In this document: positions 34,842 through 42,700 of the stretch, piece after piece | Numbering within the stretch: position 1 is the stretch's first letter | Layout: every line of letters starts with the position of its first letter | The notes under the pieces: model-generated | What the model saw: the letters and a program-made list of their open reading frames with translations, nothing else | Database searches by the model: none | What the model was told of the DNA's origin: nothing | Position numbers and translations under genes: made by a program | Assembly: GCF_014203665.1 (NCBI RefSeq) | Contig: NZ_JACHJN010000001.1 | Location: 434,001-498,000 of the forward strand | DNA length: 64,000 nt | Direction: 5' to 3' | Origin: Saccharothrix tamanrassetensis | Lineage (GTDB): Bacteria > Actinomycetota > Actinomycetes > Mycobacteriales > Pseudonocardiaceae

Positions 34842-35666
34842 GTGGCAGCCAAGGTATGCCTGGTCACCGGGGCGTCGTCCGGCATCGGCCACGCCACCGC
34901 CCTCGAACTCCTGCGCGCGGGCCACACCGTCTACGGAGCCGCACGACGGGTGCGGAAGATGGACGCCCTCCGTGCCGCCGGCGGTCGCGTGCTGGCGCTG
35001 GACGTCACGGACGAGGAGGCCCTCACGCGTGCCGTGAGCACGATCGTCGAAGAACAGCACAGGATCGACGTCCTGGTGAACAACGCGGGAATCGGCCTGC
35101 ACGGCGCCATCGAAGACGTGTCGCTGGAGCAGGCACGCACCCAGTTCGAGGTCAACGTCTTCGCCCCGGCCCGACTGGTCCAGCTGGTCCTGCCGCACAT
35201 GCGTGAACAGGGATCGGGCACGATCGTCAACGTGTCCTCGATCGGCGGCGAGATCGCCCTGCCGCTGGGCGCCTGGTACTACGCCTCCAAACACGCTCTG
35301 GAGGCGTACTCGGACACACTGCGCCAGGAGGTCAAGCCATTCGGCGTCGACGTCGTGCTCATCCAGCCCGGCATCATCCAGACCGAGTTCGAAGACGGTA
35401 CGGCGCAGGAGTTGCGTGACATCTCCGGCAGAGGAGCGTACCGGGCAGTCGCCGAGGCGATGGCACGCCGAGCAGAGACACAACTGGGTGCGAACACCAA
35501 GGCGTCGCCTCCGACCGTCGTCGCGAACATCATCCGCAAGGCCATCGAGTCACCGACCACGAAACCGCGCTACGCCGTGGGCTACCTGGCCCGGACCCTC
35601 CTGCTGCTCAACAGACTCCTCCCCGACCGCACCTTCGACCGCCTGGTGACACGCACGCGCGACTAG
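34842..35666 (+). CDS. short-chain dehydrogenase/reductase
   Basis: A 274-residue classical SDR. TGASSGIG (9-16) binds the cofactor; NNAG, the serine in NVSSIGG and YASKH complete the active site. ARRV after the second strand favours NADP over NAD. GTG at 34842 is four bases behind the P450 stop. Its TAG overlaps the stop of the convergent aldehyde-dehydrogenase-like gene by four bases. It may work on a product of the P450. Confidence 0.9.
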   Translation: MAAKVCLVTGASSGIGHATALELLRAGHTVYGAARRVRKMDALRAAGGRVLALDVTDEEALTRAVSTIVEEQHRIDVLVNNAGIGLHGAIEDVSLEQARTQFEVNVFAPARLVQLVLPHMREQGSGTIVNVSSIGGEIALPLGAWYYASKHALEAYSDTLRQEVKPFGVDVVLIQPGIIQTEFEDGTAQELRDISGRGAYRAVAEAMARRAETQLGANTKASPPTVVANIIRKAIESPTTKPRYAVGYLARTLLLLNRLLPDRTFDRLVTRTRD

Positions 35667-37042
35667 CCGCCGACCGGTGCCGCACTCGAACGCCCCACGT
35701 GCGCCGGTCGGCGTGTTCCGGTTGTGGCGAGCTGGGCTGAGCGGTCGGTGTGGGTCTTCGTGGTCATCAGGAATTCCGCGAGGTGGCCGTCGTGCGGCAG
35801 GACGGGGTCGTGGGCTGTGGTGGGAGTCGGTCCCCAGTGGACTGTGGGGATCGTGGGCTCGTGCAGGCACTCCGCTACGAGGTCGCGTCGGGTCGTCAGC
35901 AGGGTCAGCGCCAAGGTGTTGCGCAACGGCGCGATGCCGTCCGTCCCACGCCACGGGATGACCCACACGCAGGGGAATGGCATCTCTACGGCAGGTGCGG
36001 CGGTGCTCGGGCCAACGACGACAGGACGCAGTACCGCGCTGTCGTCACCGAGGTATGTTGGCGCGTAAGCAATAGCGGTGTGCGCGGTGAACGTATTGGC
36101 GATTCGGCCGGCGTCGGGAAGTGCGGCCACGGGCACGGTCGCGTCCGGGTGCTCCGGCGGCAGAACGGGCAGGCGGGTAAGACGGTCGGCCAGTGCCTCG
36201 GCGAGCCCGTCTGCGTCGCCCTCCACCAACACGGTGGTGGCGTTCAGGCATTGCGTGCCACCGTCGCCCGCCACCGAAGCCACCAGCACATCCAGCTCGG
36301 CGTGCCAGTCGACCTCGGCGGTGACCAGGATTTTGCTGTGCCCCGGCCCGAAGACCCGGACGCGGGGATCGCCCTGGTGGTGAGCGACGGTGTCGGCCGA
36401 GCCGAACACGAACCCGAGGTCGGCCGCGGCGAGGAGCGCACCGCCTGCCTCGTGCGGACCGGGTAGCAGAGCGCAGTATCCGGGGTTCAGACCGGCATCG
36501 TGCAGAGCCATCACCAGCCGGGCGGGCGTAAGCGGGTCACGGGTGGACGGGCGGACGGCGACGCGGTAGCCGAGGGCGATCGCGGCCGGCCACAGCGTGT
36601 GCGGCAAGGGGTGGTTGCCGGGGGCGAGAACGCCGAGCACGTCGCCGCGTCGCACCCACACCGTGCTGCCACCGACGCCGAGTGGGCGTTGGGCGCGGAC
36701 GGCCTCGTCCATGCGTTCGGCCGCCTCGCGTACGGCGGTCAGGGCGCGGGTCGCTGCCCGGATGGGCACGCCGGACAGGCGGGCGTGCGTCCGGCAGTAC
36801 TCCTCCGGAGTTTCGCCGTCCACGTCGGCTTCGGCGAACAACGCGCCGGCGCGGGCGATGGCCGCAAGGCGGTCCGCGTGGGACTGCCCGTCCGCCGCGC
36901 GCATCCGCCGGACGATCCGGTTGACCAGCAACGGTGGGGCGAGCCCGAGTTCCAGAATGGGCTCGCCGCTCACGTCGGAGAGGACCTGTCGGTCACGCGA
37001 CCGGTACACCCCGTCCGGGCCGATCGGGTCGATGGCGCGCAC
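35663..37042 (-). CDS. LuxC-like / aldehyde dehydrogenase superfamily acyl reductase
   Basis: A 459-residue member of the aldehyde dehydrogenase superfamily of LuxC acyl-reductase length. VLGVLAPGNHPLPHTLWPAA and YRVAVRPSTRDPLTPARL form the cofactor region; GDGGTQCLNATTVLVEG holds the likely catalytic cysteine. LuxC-type enzymes reduce acyl thioesters to aldehydes with NADPH. GTG at 37042 follows the LuxE-like stop by one base (TGACGTG). It is the last gene of the carrier-halogenase operon, so it probably releases the carrier-bound product as an aldehyde, though a plain aldehyde dehydrogenase cannot be excluded. Confidence 0.75.
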   Translation of the reverse strand: MRAIDPIGPDGVYRSRDRQVLSDVSGEPILELGLAPPLLVNRIVRRMRAADGQSHADRLAAIARAGALFAEADVDGETPEEYCRTHARLSGVPIRAATRALTAVREAAERMDEAVRAQRPLGVGGSTVWVRRGDVLGVLAPGNHPLPHTLWPAAIALGYRVAVRPSTRDPLTPARLVMALHDAGLNPGYCALLPGPHEAGGALLAAADLGFVFGSADTVAHHQGDPRVRVFGPGHSKILVTAEVDWHAELDVLVASVAGDGGTQCLNATTVLVEGDADGLAEALADRLTRLPVLPPEHPDATVPVAALPDAGRIANTFTAHTAIAYAPTYLGDDSAVLRPVVVGPSTAAPAVEMPFPCVWVIPWRGTDGIAPLRNTLALTLLTTRRDLVAECLHEPTIPTVHWGPTPTTAHDPVLPHDGHLAEFLMTTKTHTDRSAQLATTGTRRPAHVGRSSAAPVGG

Positions 37043-37043
37043 G

Positions 37044-38105
37044 TCAGTACACGCCCTGGGCGAGCACGCCGTCCGAACAGACCGCGGAGGTCACGTCGGA
37101 CAGCCCGTCGGGGCCGCCGGGCCGACTGGGCGGGCAACGGGTCGCGAGGTCGCGTTCCACCATGTTCGGCAGGAACATGTCCGCCGACATGTGGTGCACG
37201 CGTACTCGGCCACGTTCGCCGTACGGCACGGCACGGCCATCCGGATCGACGACCTCGATCACGCTGTGCGGCGAGAACGGCTCGAACACGCACCCCTCCC
37301 CCGGCCGTTGCGGCGCGGCGCCCATGACCGTGTTCCCGTACACGCCGACGAGGCGTACGTCCGGGAACACCTCGTGGTCCAGCAGGTGCAGGGTTTCCGC
37401 GCTTGCCGCGACACCGGACCACACGATGGTGTCCACTGTGGACGAAACCAGGTCCACCAGGTCCGGGCGGTCGGCGAGCGCCACCAGCAGCGGCGGCGTC
37501 GCCCACAGCACGGCGATCCGCTGCGTGCGCAACGCCCACTCCGCCTGCTCCAGCACGTAATCCAGGTACGCGACGATCTGCCGGGGGTTGCGCTTGACCC
37601 ATCGCGGGTCGAAGTCGACGGTGCAGAACGGGCCGCCGCGCAGCGCGGCGACCGTGCCGAACGCGTACCCCGCCACGTGCGGTCCGGTCGGGCCGAGGTA
37701 GAGCCACGGGCCGGCGCGCGGGACGCCGTGCTCGTCCAGGCAGCGGTCGATCCAGTGCGCGGTGCGCCGCCAGAAACCCAGTTCGACGATCCGCTTCGGC
37801 GCGCCCGTCGTGCCGCCGCTCTCGAACACCAGCGGCACCGCGGACGCGCCGAACCCCTTCGGCACCAGGTCCCGGACCGGAACGGTCCGCAGGTGGTCGC
37901 CCACGTCGGGGAACCTGACCAGGTCGGCCGCACCCGCCACGTCGGCGACCGGGTCGAACGGCAGCGACCGGGCCAGGTCCTGCCAGAACGGCGAGCCCGT
38001 GCGCGGGTCGAAGTGCCAGCGCACAGCGGCCCGCACCATGGTGTCCACGTCCGGCAGCGCGTCGAACGGTGCGCGCAGCGCGTCCTCCGGCGACGACGGC
38101 GGCAC
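37044..38105 (-). CDS. LuxE/PaaK-like adenylating enzyme
   Basis: A 353-residue ANL-family protein of LuxE acyl-protein-synthetase length. VFESGGTTGAPKRIVE is the P-loop; LGPTGPHVAGYAFGTV and the YGNTVMG motif match the ATP/acid site; the C-terminal YGERGRVRVHH lies before the hinge. The small C-terminal ANL domain is short or absent, as in LuxE. It should adenylate a carboxylic acid and pass the acyl group on. GTG at 38105 follows the EF-hand stop by one base, and the LuxC-like gene follows its own stop by one base. Confidence 0.75.
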   Translation of the reverse strand: MPPSSPEDALRAPFDALPDVDTMVRAAVRWHFDPRTGSPFWQDLARSLPFDPVADVAGAADLVRFPDVGDHLRTVPVRDLVPKGFGASAVPLVFESGGTTGAPKRIVELGFWRRTAHWIDRCLDEHGVPRAGPWLYLGPTGPHVAGYAFGTVAALRGGPFCTVDFDPRWVKRNPRQIVAYLDYVLEQAEWALRTQRIAVLWATPPLLVALADRPDLVDLVSSTVDTIVWSGVAASAETLHLLDHEVFPDVRLVGVYGNTVMGAAPQRPGEGCVFEPFSPHSVIEVVDPDGRAVPYGERGRVRVHHMSADMFLPNMVERDLATRCPPSRPGGPDGLSDVTSAVCSDGVLAQGVY

Positions 38106-38106
38106 G

Positions 38107-38673
38107 TCAGGCCGAGGGCGGGCGGCCGGTGAGCCAGTTGCCCGGAGCGCCCGGGTCGTCGCTGAAGTAGTACTCCAGGACGGCCTCGGTCATCTCCTCG
38201 CGGGTGAGGTGCCCGTTGCCGTCGCGGTCGACGTGGTGGAAGGCCTCGGCGGCCTCCTCCGGCGGGATGCTCATCAGCGCCGTGTGCCACTTGACGTACT
38301 CGCCGACGCCCAGGCGGCCGTCGCCGTCCTCGTCGGCGATGTCCAGCATCGCGTCGATGAACGGCTGGTACGCGGCGGCGTAGGCCTCCTTGTCCGCCAG
38401 CACGTGCCGGGCGAACGCGGCCTTGTACTCGTCCAGCGTGATGCGGCCGTCGTGGTCGGCGTCGGCGGTCTCGGCCAGCCGCTCCCAGACGCCCAGCACC
38501 ACCACGTCGAGCCGGACGATCCGGGCTTCGTGCGCGGGCAGGCCGAACGCGGCGGCGACCCGCCGGGCGACGAGCTCGAAGTCGCTCCGGTCGATCACGC
38601 CGTTGCCGTCGAGGTCGTAGGTCCGGAAGCGCCGCTCCAACTTGGACTCGACGAGCGGGGAAACCGTGGTCAT
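38107..38673 (-). CDS. calerythrin-like EF-hand protein
   Basis: A 188-residue protein with four EF-hand loops starting at D20 (DLDGNGVIDRSD), D71 (DADHDGRITLDE), D114 or close by (DEDGDGRLGVGE) and D149 (DRDGNGHLTREE). This is the layout of calerythrin from Saccharopolyspora, a calcium-binding protein. ATG at 38673 follows AGGAGAAGG. It lies between the halogenase and the LuxE-like gene in a tight operon, which is unusual for an EF-hand protein and suggests calcium control or scaffolding of the pathway (inference). Confidence 0.9.
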   Translation of the reverse strand: MTTVSPLVESKLERRFRTYDLDGNGVIDRSDFELVARRVAAAFGLPAHEARIVRLDVVVLGVWERLAETADADHDGRITLDEYKAAFARHVLADKEAYAAAYQPFIDAMLDIADEDGDGRLGVGEYVKWHTALMSIPPEEAAEAFHHVDRDGNGHLTREEMTEAVLEYYFSDDPGAPGNWLTGRPPSA

Positions 38674-38706
38674 GCCTTCTCCTGTGTTCGTGTCGTCCGG
38701 CCGGCC

Positions 38707-40173
38707 TCAGCCGACCGTTGCCCAGCCCAGTTCGTCCGCGGACGGCACCAGGCCGCCCGGCAGCAACGGCCGGCCGGGCACACCGCCCGCCTGGATCCGG
38801 CTCCCCTCGGTCATCACTTCGCGCACCACCGGGGTGCGGAACAGCGTGGCCATCCGCTCGCCGGACGGCGTCTGCGCCGGACCGGTCGCGGCGATCCCGG
38901 CCGAGAGTTCGTGGCCCGCCGTGACCAGGCGTCGGCGGGCGGCGGCGAGCCCCGTGTCGCCGGAGGCCATGCCACCGACGAGGGTGGCGAACGCCTCCAG
39001 GTCGGTGTCGCCGATCCCGGTCGCCTTGCGGGCCTGCCAGAAGTAGGTGTCCTCGTGCTGCTGCACGTCGTAGAACGCGGTCAGGAACTCGTGGAACACG
39101 CTGTACTCACGCCGGTAGCGGCCCTCGAACTCGGCCATCGCGATGGCCTCGGGCAGGTCACCGGACAGCACGCTGTTGATCGACCGCGCCGCGAGCAGCG
39201 CGCCGTAGGTGGCCAGGTGCACGCCGGTGGAGAACACCGGGTCCACGAAGCACGCCGCGTCGCCGACGAGCAGCATCCCGTCGGCGTGGAACCGATCCGT
39301 CGCGTAGGAGTAGTCCTTGCGGACCCGGACCTGCCCGTGCACGCCCTCGGTGACCCTGGTCGCGTCCGCCAGGTGGTCGGACACGATGTCGCACCGGCCC
39401 ACGAGGTCCAGGAACGCCTGCACCCGGTCGGCCTGGACCGCCGACGCCCGCGAGTGGTCGACGACCGCGCCCACGCTGGTCAGTTCGTCCGACAACGGGA
39501 TGTACCAGCACCAGCCCTCGTCGAACGCGGCGCACAGGATGTTGCCGCGATCGGGGCCCGGCAGCCGCTTGCCACCGTGGAAGTAGCCGAAGACGGCGAT
39601 GTTGCGGAAGAAGTCCGAGTAGTGGCGGCTCCCGCCGATCGCCGTCCACAGCCGACCGGTGCTGCCGGAGGCGTCCACGACGTACCGCGCGCGGACGGTC
39701 CCGGCCACACCGCGATCGGCGTACCGGACACCGCGGACGCGGCCGTCCTCGTCGCGCAGCACACCGGTCGCCGGGCATTCCTCCCGGACGTCCACGCCGT
39801 GCCGGGCGGCGTTGCGCAACAGGATCCGGTCGAACTCCATCCGGTCCACCTGGTACGCGTGCGAGCTGGGCCCGGCCAGCCGCGGCGAGACGGCGAACAG
39901 GAAGTTCCACGGTTCCTTGCCCGCGCCCCAGCGGAAGGTGCCGCCGCGTTTGACCTGGAAACCGGCACCGGCCACCTCGTCCTCCACCTCCAGCAGGCGG
40001 CACAGGCCGTGCACGGTGGCGGGCAGCAGCGACTCCCCGATCCGGTACCGGGGGAACCGCTCCTTCTCCAGCAGCAGCACCGAGTGCCCGCGCCGGGCCA
40101 CCAGGGTCGCCACCGACGAACCGGCGGGCCCGCCGCCCAGCACGACCACGTCGAACCGCTCGTCACCGGTCAT
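38707..40173 (-). CDS. flavin-dependent halogenase, carrier-protein type
   Basis: A 488-residue FAD protein. GGGPAG (13-18) binds FAD; K75 in GFQVKRGGTFRWG occupies the place of the catalytic lysine in PltA/CmlS-type halogenases; the halogenase motif WxWxIP is W221-P226 (WCWYIP). LLVGDAACFVDPVFSTGVH is the second FAD region. Such enzymes chlorinate or brominate pyrroles or phenols bound to a carrier protein. ATG at 40173 overlaps the stop of the aryl carrier protein gene (ATGA), a strong hint that the carrier presents its substrate. Geranylgeranyl-reductase-like proteins share the fold but lack WxWxIP. Confidence 0.88.
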   Translation of the reverse strand: MTGDERFDVVVLGGGPAGSSVATLVARRGHSVLLLEKERFPRYRIGESLLPATVHGLCRLLEVEDEVAGAGFQVKRGGTFRWGAGKEPWNFLFAVSPRLAGPSSHAYQVDRMEFDRILLRNAARHGVDVREECPATGVLRDEDGRVRGVRYADRGVAGTVRARYVVDASGSTGRLWTAIGGSRHYSDFFRNIAVFGYFHGGKRLPGPDRGNILCAAFDEGWCWYIPLSDELTSVGAVVDHSRASAVQADRVQAFLDLVGRCDIVSDHLADATRVTEGVHGQVRVRKDYSYATDRFHADGMLLVGDAACFVDPVFSTGVHLATYGALLAARSINSVLSGDLPEAIAMAEFEGRYRREYSVFHEFLTAFYDVQQHEDTYFWQARKATGIGDTDLEAFATLVGGMASGDTGLAAARRRLVTAGHELSAGIAATGPAQTPSGERMATLFRTPVVREVMTEGSRIQAGGVPGRPLLPGGLVPSADELGWATVG

Positions 40174-40400
40174 GCCCGCGCCCGCCGGCCGGCGAGATCG
40201 GCCCAGGCCGCGATGGTCGGCGTCTCCGCCAGGTCCACGAACTCCGCGTCCACTCCCGACTCGCGCAGCCGCTCCACCAGGTGCATCAACCGGATCGAGT
40301 CCACCCCGCGGTCGAGCAGGTCCTCGTGGTCGTCCAGAGATCCGGCGGGTTGGCCGAGCACCTCGGCCACGTGCTCGCGGACGGCGTCCCTGCCTGTCAT
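40170..40400 (-). CDS. aryl carrier protein (phosphopantetheine-binding)
   Basis: A 76-residue free-standing carrier protein. LLDRGVDSIRLMHLVERL carries the phosphopantetheine serine S35, and EFVDLAETPTIAAWADL matches the C-terminal helix of EntB/DhbB-type aryl carrier domains. It should hold an aryl or acyl thioester for the halogenase. ATG at 40400 follows GGGAGG; the stop overlaps the halogenase start. Its own start overlaps the stop of a decayed aryl-AMP ligase, so the ancestral operon was ligase-carrier-halogenase. Confidence 0.9.
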   Translation of the reverse strand: MTGRDAVREHVAEVLGQPAGSLDDHEDLLDRGVDSIRLMHLVERLRESGVDAEFVDLAETPTIAAWADLAGRRARA

Positions 40401-40658
40401 CGATCCTCCCCGTGCGCCCTGGCGGCCGGCGCGGCACGCAGCGCGCGTCTGTTCGTCCTGCCCACTCCGGTGACGGGGAACCGGTGGGTCCCGCACGAAC
40501 CGGCGCAACTCGTGCGGCGACAGTGCGGTGTCCGTACCGGGCGGCCAGTTCCGTCGCCGGCGCGCCGAACGCCCGGCCGCGCCAGTGACCGGCGGCGCGG
40601 TAGCGGGGACGCTGTCGGCGGGCCACGGTACGTGGTCCGCGTATCCCGTTTCGCTCAA
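40397..40658 (-). pseudogene. remnant of a DhbE/EntE-type aryl-AMP ligase
   Basis: From TTG 40658 (GAGGAG six bases upstream) one frame reads TGYADHVPWPADSV; the next frame continues PRYRAAGHWRGRAFGA and TELAARYGH, the N-terminal signature of 2,3-dihydroxybenzoate-AMP ligases. Then TALSPHELRRFVRD and, in the third frame, RFPVTGVGRTNRRALR are the start and end of the C-terminal ligase domain. Roughly 400 central residues with the ATP site are missing and the pieces lie in different frames, so it is dead. Its stop TGA overlaps the carrier protein ATG, showing that the intact gene was coupled to the carrier. Confidence 0.78.
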
Positions 40659-40850
40659 CGCCGACTCCTCGCGAAGGGCGATGTGCCCGATGCCGCGAGC
40701 CTGCCACACCGTGCTCAAGTGTTGTCAGCACAGGGAAACAAACACAACTCGATCGTGTATTACCGGGCATTCGCACCCGTGGTGAGGACCTTCGCCGAGG
40801 CTTCGGCGTGACGTTCCCGGAAGTGGTCCCGTGCGGCGGCCCGGCACGCC

Positions 40851-41612
40851 ATGCTGATCGTCATGACCGACGATGGAGGGCGGTCCGGCTTCGGTTGGCA
40901 CCGCTGGACGGATCTGGACGAAGTGCGAGCGCGGTTGGCGGAGGGCGCGGACCCGTCGCGGGGCATGATGTCGGGTTGGTCGCCGGAACGGTCGGCTCTC
41001 GCGAGCGAAGCGTCTGACCTGTTCGACCCGGGCGCCTCGCTGGCGCCGGAGGAGGCCGCGGTGGTGGCGGAGAGCCGGCGGCTGATCGGCGTGATCGGCG
41101 ACCTGCACACCGAAGGGCTCGGGATCGCGTGCGTCGCGGACATCGACGTCGCCGAAGCGTTGTCCAGGCTCGACGCGCACATCGTGGCCGGTGATCTCGA
41201 CCGGATGATGGCCACGTGGGCGGAAGATCCGGTCGGTGACGACACCATCCTGACCATGTGGGCCACCGACGTGCCCGGCGGGTGCGTGCTCGCGCAGCCG
41301 TGGGGGTACGGGCCGACGATGCACGGTGTGACGAAGGCGTTGTCGGTGCGGACGACCTGCTATGCCTTGTACGCCAACCCCAAGAGCGGCAATCAGGGCA
41401 GCATCATCCGCGACGGTGAGATCATCGCGTGGGACATGAGCCCCGGTGGTCAGCCCGACGAACAGGGCGATGTGCTGATGTCCCACCTGTACCGGCACCA
41501 CGCGGTCGCGTACTGCTTCGCGTACGTGGGGCTGCGGCCCGTGGACAACCGCGCAGTCACCGGCCCGCCGGACGCGTGGATCCGCCTTCCCGTGCGCGAC
41601 TACTGGAGCTGA
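40851..41612 (+). CDS. conserved hypothetical protein
   Basis: A 253-residue soluble protein that I cannot assign. The C-terminal half has the motifs GCVLAQPWGYGPTM, CYALYANPKSGNQGS and HAVAYCFAYVGLRPV, which look conserved and structured. No signal peptide or membrane helix. ATG at 40851 and ATG at 40863 are both possible; neither has a clear ribosome site. It is divergent from the decayed ligase/carrier operon, and the 190-base gap is AT-richer than its surroundings (about 40730-40770) and should hold both promoters. Confidence 0.65.
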   Translation: MLIVMTDDGGRSGFGWHRWTDLDEVRARLAEGADPSRGMMSGWSPERSALASEASDLFDPGASLAPEEAAVVAESRRLIGVIGDLHTEGLGIACVADIDVAEALSRLDAHIVAGDLDRMMATWAEDPVGDDTILTMWATDVPGGCVLAQPWGYGPTMHGVTKALSVRTTCYALYANPKSGNQGSIIRDGEIIAWDMSPGGQPDEQGDVLMSHLYRHHAVAYCFAYVGLRPVDNRAVTGPPDAWIRLPVRDYWS

Positions 41613-41638
41613 CGACCGGCGGCACCGACCCGTTGCGG

Positions 41639-42511
41639 TCACGTGAGAACCGGTGAGGGTTCTCCACGCGGTGCGGACCGGGCGCGGTGGGTCGCCAGGT
41701 TGTGGGCCAGCAGGGATTGGGAGGCGGCTACACCGATCGAGTCCGCCGACAGCCGGCCGTCCGCGTCGCGGAGGCGGGTGAGGGCGTCGTCCATGGCCTG
41801 GTGGGCGGCGAACAGGCACGGGGTGCTGTAGATCGCCACGTCCACGCCCAGCCCGGCCAGCTCGGTCAGCGACAGCGCGGGTGACCGACCGCCGGCGATC
41901 TGGTTGAACACCAGCGGTGTGCGGCCGGTCGCGGCGGCCACCCGGCGGATCGCGCCGGTGGACGGGATGCCGTCCACGAGCACGGCGTCGGCGTCGGTGC
42001 CGGCGAACGTGGCGGCGCGGTCGACCATCTCCGACTCGTCCGTGGCGTCGGTGCGGGCGACCACGAACAGATCCGCGCGGGTGGCCAGCACCGCGTTCAG
42101 CTTGTCCAGGTAGTCCTGCTTCGGGAGGATCTGCTTGCCGTCCACGTGACCGCAGCGCCGTGGCCGCCGCTGGTCCTCCAGCACCACACCGGAGGCGCCC
42201 ACCTGCTCCAGGCTGCGCACCACGTGGCAGGCGACCTCGACGTCCACGTACCCGTCGTCGATGTCCACCAGCAGGTGATGTCGCGGGAACGCCAGGCGCA
42301 GCCGCTGCACGAAGGCGATCACGTCCGGCCAGGCGATGAACCCGATGTCCGGCAGGCCGTAGTGGGACGCGGCGACACCGAGGCCCGAGACGAACAGGGC
42401 GTCGTAGTGCCGTGCCGCGATCGAGGCCGACAGCATGTCGAACACGCCCACCACCGGCGTCGTGCCGCCGGGAACCGCCACGGCCTCGCGCAGAGCCTTC
42501 CCGTATGCCAT
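41639..42511 (-). CDS. isocitrate lyase / PEP mutase family protein
   Basis: A 290-residue TIM-barrel enzyme of the isocitrate lyase/PEP mutase superfamily. DIDDGY holds the metal-binding aspartates and VVLEDQRRPRRCGHVDGKQ includes the catalytic CGH triplet typical of lyases such as 2-methylisocitrate lyase, rather than the PEP-mutase version. It should cleave or isomerise a 2-hydroxy acid in the cytoplasm, but the substrate is open. ATG at 42511 follows a GGCAGG-like site. It stands alone, between a tandem repeat and a convergent hypothetical gene. Confidence 0.82.
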   Translation of the reverse strand: MAYGKALREAVAVPGGTTPVVGVFDMLSASIAARHYDALFVSGLGVAASHYGLPDIGFIAWPDVIAFVQRLRLAFPRHHLLVDIDDGYVDVEVACHVVRSLEQVGASGVVLEDQRRPRRCGHVDGKQILPKQDYLDKLNAVLATRADLFVVARTDATDESEMVDRAATFAGTDADAVLVDGIPSTGAIRRVAAATGRTPLVFNQIAGGRSPALSLTELAGLGVDVAIYSTPCLFAAHQAMDDALTRLRDADGRLSADSIGVAASQSLLAHNLATHRARSAPRGEPSPVLT

Positions 42512-42640
42512 GCGGCGAACCTGCCACCCGTCGCCCGCCCGGTCGAGATATCGGAAGGATGACCCTCCGCCACGTTCGAGTCGACGGTCCGGCGGCCGGT
42601 GGCGCCCCGGTGCCACTCCCGACCGGTGCCGACCTCGGCC

Positions 42641-42700
42641 GGTGCCACTCGCAGCGGTGCCATTCGCAGCGGTGCCATTCGCAGCGGTGTCATTCGCGGT
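42641..42700. repeat. 15-bp tandem repeat, four units
   Basis: Units GGTGCCATTCGCAGC (42656-42670 and 42671-42685) are identical, and the flanking units (42641-42655, 42686-42700) differ at one and a few bases. The last unit runs into the stop codon of the HEAT-repeat-like gene, so expansion has abutted, and may have changed, its C-terminus. Confidence 0.9.

Noticed and set aside
37762-40473. 903-codon plus-strand frame opposite the halogenase operon
   Set aside because: Mirror frame; the minus strand has overlapping genes with clear catalytic motifs.
38707-40776. Longer 689-codon start for the halogenase
   Set aside because: The extra N-terminal part is the decayed ligase and carrier gene region in another frame. 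ATG at 40173 fits the FAD motif and the ATGA overlap.
42641-42700. Short tandem repeats considered as a CRISPR array
   Set aside because: Units are 15 bp and contiguous without spacers; they are minisatellite-like.
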